Source: GCA-2748575 sp965222725 (GTDB lineage: Bacteria > Pseudomonadota > Gammaproteobacteria > Pseudomonadales > Ketobacteraceae). From it: a stretch of DNA of 64,000 nucleotides. Location: assembly GCA_965222725.1 (NCBI GenBank), contig OZ244969.1:62001-126000 (forward strand). Reading direction: 5' to 3'. Numbering within the stretch: the stretch's first letter is position 1; each line of letters begins with the position of its first letter. Made by a program: the position numbers and the translations under genes. Shown one piece after another: positions 57,176-64,000 of this stretch. Below the pieces are notes generated by a model. It was not told the origin of the DNA, did not search any database, and saw nothing but the letters and a program-made list of their open reading frames with translations.

Positions 57176-59458
57176 TTAACGCGAACCGGCAGACGCCAGG
57201 CCAAACTCAATTTTTTTCGTTTCCATATCAACCCGGACAACGCTCACCTGAATTTTATCACCCAGGCTGTAACGCTCATTGGTGCGCTCACCTTTGAGTA
57301 ACTGCCGCCCGGCATCAAAATGATAAAAGTCTTTTCCCAAAGAATTTATATGGACCAACCCTTCAATGCCGGTGTTATCAAGCTCAACGAATAATCCGAA
57401 ACCAGTGACTTTGGTCACCGAGCCCAAAAAGCTTTTGCCGACCGCGTCCTGCATATACTCGCATTTCAGCCAGGCATCCACATCCCAGCCGGCCTTGTCG
57501 GCCCGACGGGACAACTGCGAACAGGAGGCCGCCAGTAACGCCATGTTTTCTCTGTCGTAAGGGTAAGCTGAACCGGTAGCGGAAACACTGTCGTCCTTCG
57601 TCCGACGGCCAGCAGACTGCACCAGAGACGTCACAGACTGAAGCACCCTGCGCGCGGCACCATTGGATTGCTTTTCACGGATGGCGGCACGAATAGCCCG
57701 GTGAACCAACAGATCCGGGTAGCGCCGGATGGGCGAGGTAAAATGCGCGTATTCAGAATAAGCCAGACCGAAATGCCCTTTGAGGTCGATACTGTAGTCA
57801 GCCTGACTGAGTGAACGCAACATCACGCCCTGAATAATGTCCGCATCGGAACGCTCACCCACATGTCGGAGCAAGCGATCGTAATGAACCGGGGTTGGCT
57901 TGTCGCCACCCGCCAGCTTCAGACCTTTACCCGCAAGAAACCCCTGCAGGCTTTTCAGTTTGTCTTCTTTGGGTGCTTCATGGTTTCGGTATAACACCGG
58001 AACCTTCAGCTTTTTCAGAAAGCGTGCCGCCGCCACATTGGCGCACAACATACATTCTTCCACCAGCCGGTGTGCATCGTTGCGTTCAACGGGAAGGATT
58101 TGCTGGATCTTGCGATTGTTGTCGAACAGGTATCGGGTTTCCCGGGAATCAAAATCCATCGCGCCACGGCTGCTTCTGGCCTTGCGCAGTACACCATAAA
58201 GCTGGTGCAACGATTTGATATGAGGAACCAGTGGTGAATGCTCACGGAGCATACGCTTGCCGGCGTCCGATTCCGGTGCAGTTAACAATGCGTTCACCTG
58301 AGAATAGGTCAGCCGGGCATGAGAATGAATAACCGCTTCAGAAAACTGATAGTCTGTGATTTTTCCTGACTTGCTGAGCTTCATTTCGCACACAATCACC
58401 AGGCGATCCACATCAGGATTCAGCGAGCACAGGCCGTTCGACAGCGCCTCCGGCAGCATGGGTACCACATAACCGGGAAAATAAACCGATGTACCGCGTT
58501 TTTGCGCCTCGGTATCCAGCGCGCTTCCGGGAGCGACATAGTGGGAAACATCCGCAATGGCCACTTGCAGGCGCCAGCCATCCGCCAGCGTTTCACAATA
58601 AACCGCATCATCAAAGTCTTTGGCATCTTCACCATCGATGGTGACAAACGGCAAATGCCTCAGGTCTGCGCGGTTGTGCTTGTCGGCTTCGGCAACCTGT
58701 GCGCCGAAAGACCGGGATGCCCGTTTCACGTCAGCGCTCCAGCTGTCGGGAATGCCGTGCTGATTGATGGCAACCTGTATTTCCATCCCGGGCGCCATGG
58801 GATCACCCAGCACCCGCGTGATACGGCCAAAGGCCCGGAACTGATGGCAGGGAAAGTCAGCAATGGTAACCACAACATACTGGCCCGCTTTTGCTCCCTT
58901 CAGATGATTGCCATCCACATCAATTTCCTGGGCAATCCGGCTGTTCTCGGGCACGATGTAATAGCCACCGTCATCAAAACACAGCTCTCCCAGAACCTGG
59001 GACAGGGCCCTCTCAGTGACTTTTACCAGCGTCGCTTTCTTGCGTCCGCGATGATCAACACCACTGACCCTTGCCTGGATGCAATCACCATCAAAAACCT
59101 GCATCATGTCATGCTTGCTCAGCAACAGGTCGTCGCCACCGGCATCATTCACCAGAAAGCCGAACCCGTCACGGTGACCGATAACGCGGCCGGTGATCAA
59201 GTCTTCTTTATCCAGCACACGGTAACCGCGTCGGTGATCAAACAGCACCTGACCATCACGCTCCATGGCTCGCAGGCGGCGCCTTAACGCTTCCAGTTCC
59301 TGTTTGGCGGACAGTTTCATGGTTGTTGCCAGCTGCCGGCGCTGCATAAAATCACCGTGGCGTTTCAGCAGGCCCAGTATAAAATCGCGGTTGGGAATCG
59401 GGTGGGTATATTTTTTGGCATCTACAGCATCAAACGCTGTTTTCGAAGCTACTATCAT
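57176..59458 (-). CDS. rnr: ribonuclease R (RNB family exoribonuclease)
   Basis: A 760-residue 3'-5' exoribonuclease. An N-terminal helix-turn-helix-like part (LLKRHGDFMQRRQLATTMKL) is followed by cold-shock domains (GRVIGHRDGFGFLVNDAGGD). The RNB catalytic core has the metal-binding Asp residues in TIDGEDAKDFDDAVYC, HFTSPIRRYPDLLVHRAI, and a C-terminal S1 domain (SFLGSVTKVTGFGLFVELDN). It degrades structured RNA. The Lys-rich tail of E. coli RNase R is absent; the protein ends ASAGSR. It lies upstream of the split barrel gene and downstream of the cold-shock gene, all on the minus strand. Confidence 0.95.
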   Translation of the reverse strand: MIVASKTAFDAVDAKKYTHPIPNRDFILGLLKRHGDFMQRRQLATTMKLSAKQELEALRRRLRAMERDGQVLFDHRRGYRVLDKEDLITGRVIGHRDGFGFLVNDAGGDDLLLSKHDMMQVFDGDCIQARVSGVDHRGRKKATLVKVTERALSQVLGELCFDDGGYYIVPENSRIAQEIDVDGNHLKGAKAGQYVVVTIADFPCHQFRAFGRITRVLGDPMAPGMEIQVAINQHGIPDSWSADVKRASRSFGAQVAEADKHNRADLRHLPFVTIDGEDAKDFDDAVYCETLADGWRLQVAIADVSHYVAPGSALDTEAQKRGTSVYFPGYVVPMLPEALSNGLCSLNPDVDRLVIVCEMKLSKSGKITDYQFSEAVIHSHARLTYSQVNALLTAPESDAGKRMLREHSPLVPHIKSLHQLYGVLRKARSSRGAMDFDSRETRYLFDNNRKIQQILPVERNDAHRLVEECMLCANVAAARFLKKLKVPVLYRNHEAPKEDKLKSLQGFLAGKGLKLAGGDKPTPVHYDRLLRHVGERSDADIIQGVMLRSLSQADYSIDLKGHFGLAYSEYAHFTSPIRRYPDLLVHRAIRAAIREKQSNGAARRVLQSVTSLVQSAGRRTKDDSVSATGSAYPYDRENMALLAASCSQLSRRADKAGWDVDAWLKCEYMQDAVGKSFLGSVTKVTGFGLFVELDNTGIEGLVHINSLGKDFYHFDAGRQLLKGERTNERYSLGDKIQVSVVRVDMETKKIEFGLASAGSR

Positions 59459-59686
59459 TAATTTTTTTCTCTTGGAAATTCACCAGCGGCAGCATTACTT
59501 TCAGAAACAGAAACCGTTTCACGGACAAAAACCATGTCACGCAGAGGCAAGTAAAACTGGCTGGCATCACCCGATGGGACGGGTAACTTAAAAGGGTGTG
59601 TAAACAGAATGGAGGCGCTGACCTGAGTGGCGGGGGGAAACAGACGAGGCTTGTGTATTCACGTTTATCTATCTTGGGTTCTGTAT

Positions 59687-59719
59687 CCGGACGCCAAGCC
59701 AATAAAGCTTCACGTCCGG
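59687..59719 (-). terminator. hairpin downstream of the cold-shock gene
   Basis: CCGGACG (59687-59693) pairs with CGTCCGG (59713-59719), and inside AAGC pairs with GCTT around a seven-base loop. It starts 19 bases after the cold-shock stop on the minus strand. The T tail is poor, so it may protect the mRNA end as much as terminate. The gap to rnr (59459-59686) holds nothing else I can support. Confidence 0.5.
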
Positions 59720-59737
59720 GCCAGAGGTCGCAATCAA

Positions 59738-59947
59738 TCAGATTGCAACAATGTTCTCTGCTTGCAGGCCTTTCTGACCCTGAGTAACAGTAAACTCAAC
59801 GGACTGACCTTCAATCAGTGTTTTAAAGCCTGAGCTGACGATGGCGCTGAAATGGGCGAAAACGTCCGGGCCGGATTGTTGCTCGATAAAACCAAAGCCT
59901 TTTGACTCATTAAACCATTTTACGGTTCCGGTAGCTTTATTAGACAT
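59738..59947 (-). CDS. CspA-family cold-shock protein
   Basis: A 69-residue single cold-shock domain. RNP1 is SKGFGFIEQ and RNP2 is DVFAHFSAI; the N-terminal ATGTVKWFNE is typical. It binds single-stranded RNA/DNA as an RNA chaperone. It is compact and complete. A long leader (about 150 bases to the likely start site) separates it from its promoter, as in cold-inducible csp mRNAs, which suggests temperature control, but csp genes of other control classes exist. Confidence 0.96.
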   Translation of the reverse strand: MSNKATGTVKWFNESKGFGFIEQQSGPDVFAHFSAIVSSGFKTLIEGQSVEFTVTQGQKGLQAENIVAI

Positions 59948-60103
59948 ATCAATATCCTGTAAAAATAATCTATAGGTGTGCCTTCATAGCACAATGAATA
60001 GCGGGAAAAACAAACGACAATTTAGAAACTACAGGACGAGGACTACAAGAACGCAACGAAATGGAGAGTGTAAATATGAGGCTTTATTTCTAGCTATGGG
60101 GAA

Positions 60104-60130
60104 AGTATAGACTATGCCGGGTAAAGTCAA
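60104..60130 (-). promoter_or_regulatory. candidate promoter and long leader of the cold-shock gene
   Basis: On the minus strand TTGACT (60130-60125) and TATACT (60109-60104) match consensus well but are 15 bases apart, shorter than the usual 17. Transcription would start near 60097 and give a leader of about 150 bases before the ATG at 59947, in line with csp-type thermosensing leaders. The remaining bases up to 60269 show no gene. Confidence 0.45.
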
Positions 60131-60269
60131 CTGGTTTCACAGATCAGACGATAAATAAATCACTCCCGGCAAGTGAAGCAGGTATAGCACCCGCACAGGC
60201 CGCCCCGGAAAACCCTAATCTGTATAGCCGGGCTTTCCGGGCGGGAACCGGTGAATTATCAGCACCGGC

Positions 60270-61925
60270 TTAAGGCGCTATTTTGTTTTTGATCGCTTTG
60301 GCAATGGGAGATGGAATGCTGTTAATCGCCCCCAGCACGTGTGGGAGCGCTTTGAGCTTTAGCCCTTCGTACTCACTCGGCACCACCGCATCAATCAAAT
60401 GGGGGCCCGGTTCATCAAAGGCTTTTTTCAGGGCTTTGTTCAGTTCTTTTGCGGTTTTTACCTGCACCGCCGGCATCCCCATTCCCTTGGCCATGGACAC
60501 AAAATCAATCTGCGGCTGCGAAAGATCCAGTTGCGATTTGGCTTTGGGGCCGGCACTTTCCGCGCCCACCCGTTCCAGCTCAATATTCAGAATGGCATAG
60601 GAACGGTTATTAAAAATAATGGTGGTAACATCCAGCTTTTCCCGAACAATGGTCCACAACGCCTGAATAGTGTACATGGCGGTGCCATCACCCACCAGCG
60701 CAATCACCGGCCGGTTGCCACCGGCAATAGCAGCACCCACCGCTACCGGCAAGCCCTGACCAATGGCACCACCGGTAAGTGTTAACACATCATGGCGTGG
60801 TGCGCCGGCAGTAAAGAAAGGCAGTTTCACACCGGAGGTTTGGGCTTCGTCAGAAATAATCGCGTTTTCCGGCATCAGGGCACCCAGAGCCTGACACACC
60901 TTGCCGGCATTCAGTTTACCGGACGGCAGTTTGGGGCGTTCTTCCTGCTGAATTCTGGGAGCAGTGGCATCGGCACCCACGGCCGACACCAGCGCCTGTA
61001 AAGTGCCCACCGCATCCTGATGGGGCTCCACCAGATGATGAACCTTGCAGCTGTCCGGCACCAGATAGCTTTTCTTGCCCGGGTAGGCAAAGAAAGACAC
61101 CGGCTCTTTGGTATCGACAATAATCAGGTGGTCATAACCGGTAAGCTGCACCGTGGCCATTTCCGCCAGATAGGCAATACGTTCCACCGGCGGTAAACCC
61201 GCGCCCCGCTCCAGACGGGTGGGGAACACTTCAGTAAATAATTTGGCCCCGGTTTTTTCAGCAATTTTTGAGGCGGCGACCAGGCCCTCTTCCATCAGCA
61301 CCCGGCGCCCCAATAAAAACGCGGTCTTTTTACCTTTTTTCCGCAGCACATCGGCGATTTGAGAGATGACCTGTTCGGGGGCCAGATCCGGTGCAGGCGG
61401 TGCCACGGCATCCTCGGCTTTACCCCCTTCGCCCCAGGACACATCCGCAGGCAATATCAGTGTAGAAATCTGCGCCGGTGGATTCTGTGCCACAGCAATG
61501 GCTTCGGCCGCATCTTTGCCTACTTGCTCCGTTGACTGGGAGGTGCGAATCCAGGAAGACACATTGCGGGCGACGGTTTCAATATCGGATTCCAGCGGGG
61601 CGTCGTACTGCTTATGGTAAATGGCATGATCACCAATAATATTCACCATGGGCACCCGCGCCTTGCGGGCGTTATGCAGATTCGCCAGGCCGTTGCCCAA
61701 ACCGCACCCCAGATGCAGCAAAGTGGCTGCAGGTTTGTTGGCAATGCGGGCATAGCCATCGGCGGCACCGGTGGCCACACCTTCAAACAGGGTCAGAACA
61801 GCTCGCATATCGGTGCCGTCCAGCGCTGCCACAAAGTGCATTTCCGACGTGCCGGGATTGGTAAAGCAGGTATCGACACCTGAGTTGATAAGGGTATTGA
61901 TCAGGGCATTGGCACCGTTACTCAT
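60270..61925 (-). CDS. ThDP-dependent enzyme of the acetolactate synthase/benzoylformate decarboxylase group
   Basis: A 551-residue ThDP enzyme with all three domains. The Pyr domain has the catalytic Glu in LTLFEGVATGAADGYARI, a central domain follows, and the PP domain has VGDGTAMYTIQALWTIVREK with NNRSYAILN (the GDG...N ThDP motif). It opens NALINTLINSGVDTCFTNPG. Such proteins are often labelled acetolactate synthase large subunit, but no small subunit gene is near, and the sequence style is closer to the decarboxylase/carboligase branch (MdlC-like). The substrate is open. AGGTGG lies four bases before the ATG. Confidence 0.88.
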   Translation of the reverse strand: MSNGANALINTLINSGVDTCFTNPGTSEMHFVAALDGTDMRAVLTLFEGVATGAADGYARIANKPAATLLHLGCGLGNGLANLHNARKARVPMVNIIGDHAIYHKQYDAPLESDIETVARNVSSWIRTSQSTEQVGKDAAEAIAVAQNPPAQISTLILPADVSWGEGGKAEDAVAPPAPDLAPEQVISQIADVLRKKGKKTAFLLGRRVLMEEGLVAASKIAEKTGAKLFTEVFPTRLERGAGLPPVERIAYLAEMATVQLTGYDHLIIVDTKEPVSFFAYPGKKSYLVPDSCKVHHLVEPHQDAVGTLQALVSAVGADATAPRIQQEERPKLPSGKLNAGKVCQALGALMPENAIISDEAQTSGVKLPFFTAGAPRHDVLTLTGGAIGQGLPVAVGAAIAGGNRPVIALVGDGTAMYTIQALWTIVREKLDVTTIIFNNRSYAILNIELERVGAESAGPKAKSQLDLSQPQIDFVSMAKGMGMPAVQVKTAKELNKALKKAFDEPGPHLIDAVVPSEYEGLKLKALPHVLGAINSIPSPIAKAIKNKIAP

Positions 61926-62033
61926 TGAACCACCTGGTAATTAACAACATGACATCCACTTGGGAGTTGAAGATAGCTGCTCGGGTGGGATTGCTCAATG
62001 ACTCGCCGGGTCAAACTATTGGTAAATACGGAC

Positions 62034-62058
62034 GGCGGCGGAAACAGACTCCGCCGCC
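62034..62058 (-). terminator. GC-rich hairpin after leuA
   Basis: GGCGGCGGA (62034-62042) and TCCGCCGCC (62050-62058) form a perfect 9-bp stem with a seven-base loop, 79 bases after the leuA stop. On the minus strand only a weak T stretch follows, so efficiency is uncertain; it separates leuA from the ThDP enzyme gene. Confidence 0.5.
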
Positions 62059-62136
62059 TTTGTTGATGAAGAATGCGTTGACAGGTAATGAATTGACTGG
62101 CGCTGACTAGCCTGCTTCCTGCACCGGCTGACTTGC

Positions 62137-63801
62137 CTATGCCTGCTGTTGTTGAGACTGATGCCGCCCCACGGCAGACAAAAGCGCCTGCAGTGTGGCG
62201 GTGGTGGTGTCTTCCGCCAGGGCAGCAGCCGTAACAACCCGGTCGTTAACCTCCACCTGAATGCAGGCCAGGGCATTGGCGGTGGTTCCTTCTCCGAGTG
62301 CAAACTCATCGTAGGCATGCACCTTCAGGCTGATCTGGTAGCGGTTCTGAATGGCTTCTGCCAGCGCTTCCACCGCCCCCTGGCTGAATCCCTGCAGACA
62401 GGTCACCACATTGTCTTCACCAAATTCCACCTGGGCTTTGACACCATCATCCGCTTTATGCAGATCATAGGAACGTAACTGCCAACCGCCGGGAATGGCC
62501 AGATACTCTTTTTCAAACAGCTGGTGAATGGTATGGGAATCAATTTCGCCACCGGTGATTTCCGCTTCCTTTTGCACCACTTGCGAAAACGCCACCTGCA
62601 TCCAGCGGGGCAGGTTAATGTTGTAATCCCGCTCCAGAATATGGGCCACGCCACCTTTGCCGGACTGGCTGTTGATACGTACCACCTCTTCATACCGACG
62701 CCCCAGATCAAAGGGGTCAATGGGCAGATAGGCAACATTCCAGGCATCATCCGCCTTGCGGTAATGCAGACATTTGCGAATAGCATCCTGATGGCTGCCG
62801 GAAAAGGCGGTAAACACCAGTTCACCGGCATAAGGATGGCGGGGATGGGTACTGATTTCCGTACAGGCTTCGACAGTGCGCACAATGTCCGCCATATCCG
62901 ATAAATCCAGTTCGGGATCAACACCCTGGGAATAAAGATTCATGGCCATGGTCACCAGATCCATATTGCCGGTGCGCTCACCGTTACCCAGCAAGGTACC
63001 TTCAATTCGATCGGCTCCGGCCATCACACCCAGTTCCGCTGCCGCCACACCGCAACCACGATCGTTATGGGTGTGCAAACTCACTATCACATGCTCACGC
63101 ATTTGCATGTGATCGCAAACGTATTCAATCTGATCGGCGTACACATTGGGTGTGGCCATTTCCACGGTCGCCGGTAAATTAATAATCACCGGCTGGCCCT
63201 GGTCCGGGCGCCACACCTGATTCACTGCATCAATCACTTCCACCGCATAATCCAGCTCCGTACCGGTAAAACTTTCCGGGGAATACTGAAAGGTCCACCG
63301 GGTTTGAGGATTCTGTTTCGCATGGGCTTTGACACACTCGGCCCCTTTAACCGCGATTTGTTTAATGCCTTCGCGGTCCATGGCAAACACCTGTTCGCGC
63401 TGCACGGTGGAGGTGGAGTTGTACACATGTACGATAGCCCGGGGGGCACCTTGAAGCGCTTCGTAAGTACGGGCGATTAATTCCGGGCGGGCCTGGGTTA
63501 ATACCTGAATGGTGACGTCATCAGGAATGCGGTTTTCTTCAATCAGTTTGCGGCAGAATTCAAAGTCCGGCTGACTGGCGGCAGGAAAACCGATTTCAAT
63601 CTGCTTGAAACCGCATTTCACCAACAGATCAAACAGGTTCTGTTTTTGCTGCACGTTCATGGGCTTTACCAGCGCCTGGTTACCGTCCCGCAGGTCCACC
63701 GCACACCAAAGGGGGGCCTTGTCGATTACCTGATCGGGCCAGCGGCGGTCGGTTTTACGGATGGGCGAAAAAGGGCGGTATTTGCGATGGTCAAAGCTCA
63801 T
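62137..63801 (-). CDS. leuA: 2-isopropylmalate synthase (long form)
   Basis: A 554-residue enzyme of leucine synthesis condensing 2-ketoisovalerate with acetyl-CoA. The catalytic TIM barrel has CAVDLRDGNQALVKPM, VSLHTHNDRGCGVAAAELGV and IEGTLLGNGERTGNMDLVTM (metal and substrate residues intact). The C-terminal part is the LeuA dimer regulatory domain, expected to give leucine feedback. The YRPFSPIRKTDRRWPDQVID start marks the longer actinobacterial/proteobacterial LeuA type 2, not the E. coli type. AAGGAAACCACC precedes the ATG. No leucine-rich leader peptide is seen upstream. Confidence 0.96.
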   Translation of the reverse strand: MSFDHRKYRPFSPIRKTDRRWPDQVIDKAPLWCAVDLRDGNQALVKPMNVQQKQNLFDLLVKCGFKQIEIGFPAASQPDFEFCRKLIEENRIPDDVTIQVLTQARPELIARTYEALQGAPRAIVHVYNSTSTVQREQVFAMDREGIKQIAVKGAECVKAHAKQNPQTRWTFQYSPESFTGTELDYAVEVIDAVNQVWRPDQGQPVIINLPATVEMATPNVYADQIEYVCDHMQMREHVIVSLHTHNDRGCGVAAAELGVMAGADRIEGTLLGNGERTGNMDLVTMAMNLYSQGVDPELDLSDMADIVRTVEACTEISTHPRHPYAGELVFTAFSGSHQDAIRKCLHYRKADDAWNVAYLPIDPFDLGRRYEEVVRINSQSGKGGVAHILERDYNINLPRWMQVAFSQVVQKEAEITGGEIDSHTIHQLFEKEYLAIPGGWQLRSYDLHKADDGVKAQVEFGEDNVVTCLQGFSQGAVEALAEAIQNRYQISLKVHAYDEFALGEGTTANALACIQVEVNDRVVTAAALAEDTTTATLQALLSAVGRHQSQQQQA

Positions 63802-63916
63802 GGTGGTTTCCTTGAAGTTCGCGCTAAGAATGAAGTTTGGCGGAGAGTGGCGACTTGCCCGGTCAGGCCCTTCGCCCCCCGCTGACTGCCTGGCTTATGG
63901 CCCTGGCATGGCGCAG

Positions 63917-63966
63917 GCCTTGTGAGCCCTTGCCCCTGAAATGCTGCCTTGTGAGCAGCTTTCATC
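63917..63966. repeat. 11-bp direct repeat upstream of leuA
   Basis: The last 199 bases of the window are leuA upstream sequence with no gene. GCCTTGTGAGC occurs twice (63917-63927 and 63956-63966), 28 bases between copies. The pair might be regulator half-sites or chance; no clear promoter can be placed next to them. Confidence 0.3.
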
Positions 63967-64000
63967 GATGGGAGCCAGTGTAACGATTCTCCGGCGCAAT

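Noticed and set aside
63802..64000. Leucine attenuator leader peptide for leuA
   Set aside because: An ATG occurs upstream on the minus strand, but the frame has no run of Leu codons and no terminator/antiterminator pair.
1..64000. tRNA, rRNA or CRISPR arrays
   Set aside because: Reading both strands I saw no tRNA-like cloverleaf with CCA context, no rRNA sequence and no regularly spaced repeats.

Overview
The window reads as a chromosome segment of a free-living, motile gammaproteobacterium, probably from the broad Pseudomonadales/Oceanospirillales/Cellvibrionales group. The basis is family content and gene order: dusB-fis, purH-purD, minCDE, motA/motB next to xseB-ispA-dxs, aroQ-accB-accC-prmA, and a LapD/LapG biofilm switch. 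Species is not determinable from the sequence alone. I see no rRNA, tRNA, CRISPR array, insertion sequence or prophage, so most of the window is core chromosome with a more accessory stretch at about 40-57 kb.

Layout. 0-3.3 kb: the start of a GH3 glycosidase lipoprotein running off the left edge, two small envelope proteins, a guanidine exporter under an apparent guanidine-II riboswitch, and a small outer-membrane barrel. 3.3-7 kb: lapG-lapD-DUF2333 operon. 7-20 kb: housekeeping genes (dsbD, aroQ-accB-accC-prmA, a zinc-ribbon DUF3426 protein, dusB-fis, purH-purD) and a secreted CARDB-like protein. 20-29 kb: signalling genes. These are a CHASE2 adenylate cyclase divergent from a cyclic-nucleotide-binding/degenerate-rhodanese protein, a 7TM hybrid histidine kinase, an AraC regulator and a Ycf46-like AAA ATPase. 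29-40 kb: coq7, minCDE, an unknown protein, a second AraC regulator with a probable ATT start, the stator genes motA-motB followed by a small overlapping ORF, then xseB-ispA-dxs.

40-52 kb is the most unusual part. A secretory aspartyl protease is divergent from a YugP-type membrane zinc peptidase. Next comes a 993-residue membrane protein with a cytoplasmic AAA ATPase domain, translationally coupled to an MscS-type channel. After a probable gene remnant there is a two-gene operon of an ATP-grasp ligase and a 662-residue protein in which I see a papain-like Cys/His/Asn pattern. Then come a transglutaminase and a divergent Ser/Thr kinase with a lectin-like C-terminal domain.

52-64 kb: a sigma factor/putative anti-sigma/small secreted protein/DUF3106 operon, a DUF4382 lipoprotein, an outer-membrane barrel gene split by what looks like a single-G deletion, rnr, a cold-shock gene with a long leader, a ThDP enzyme and leuA.

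The best candidates for an undescribed system are the ATPase-MscS pair (41516-45302) and the ATP-grasp/papain-like pair (45687-48957). Both functional readings are inference from motifs and gene order.
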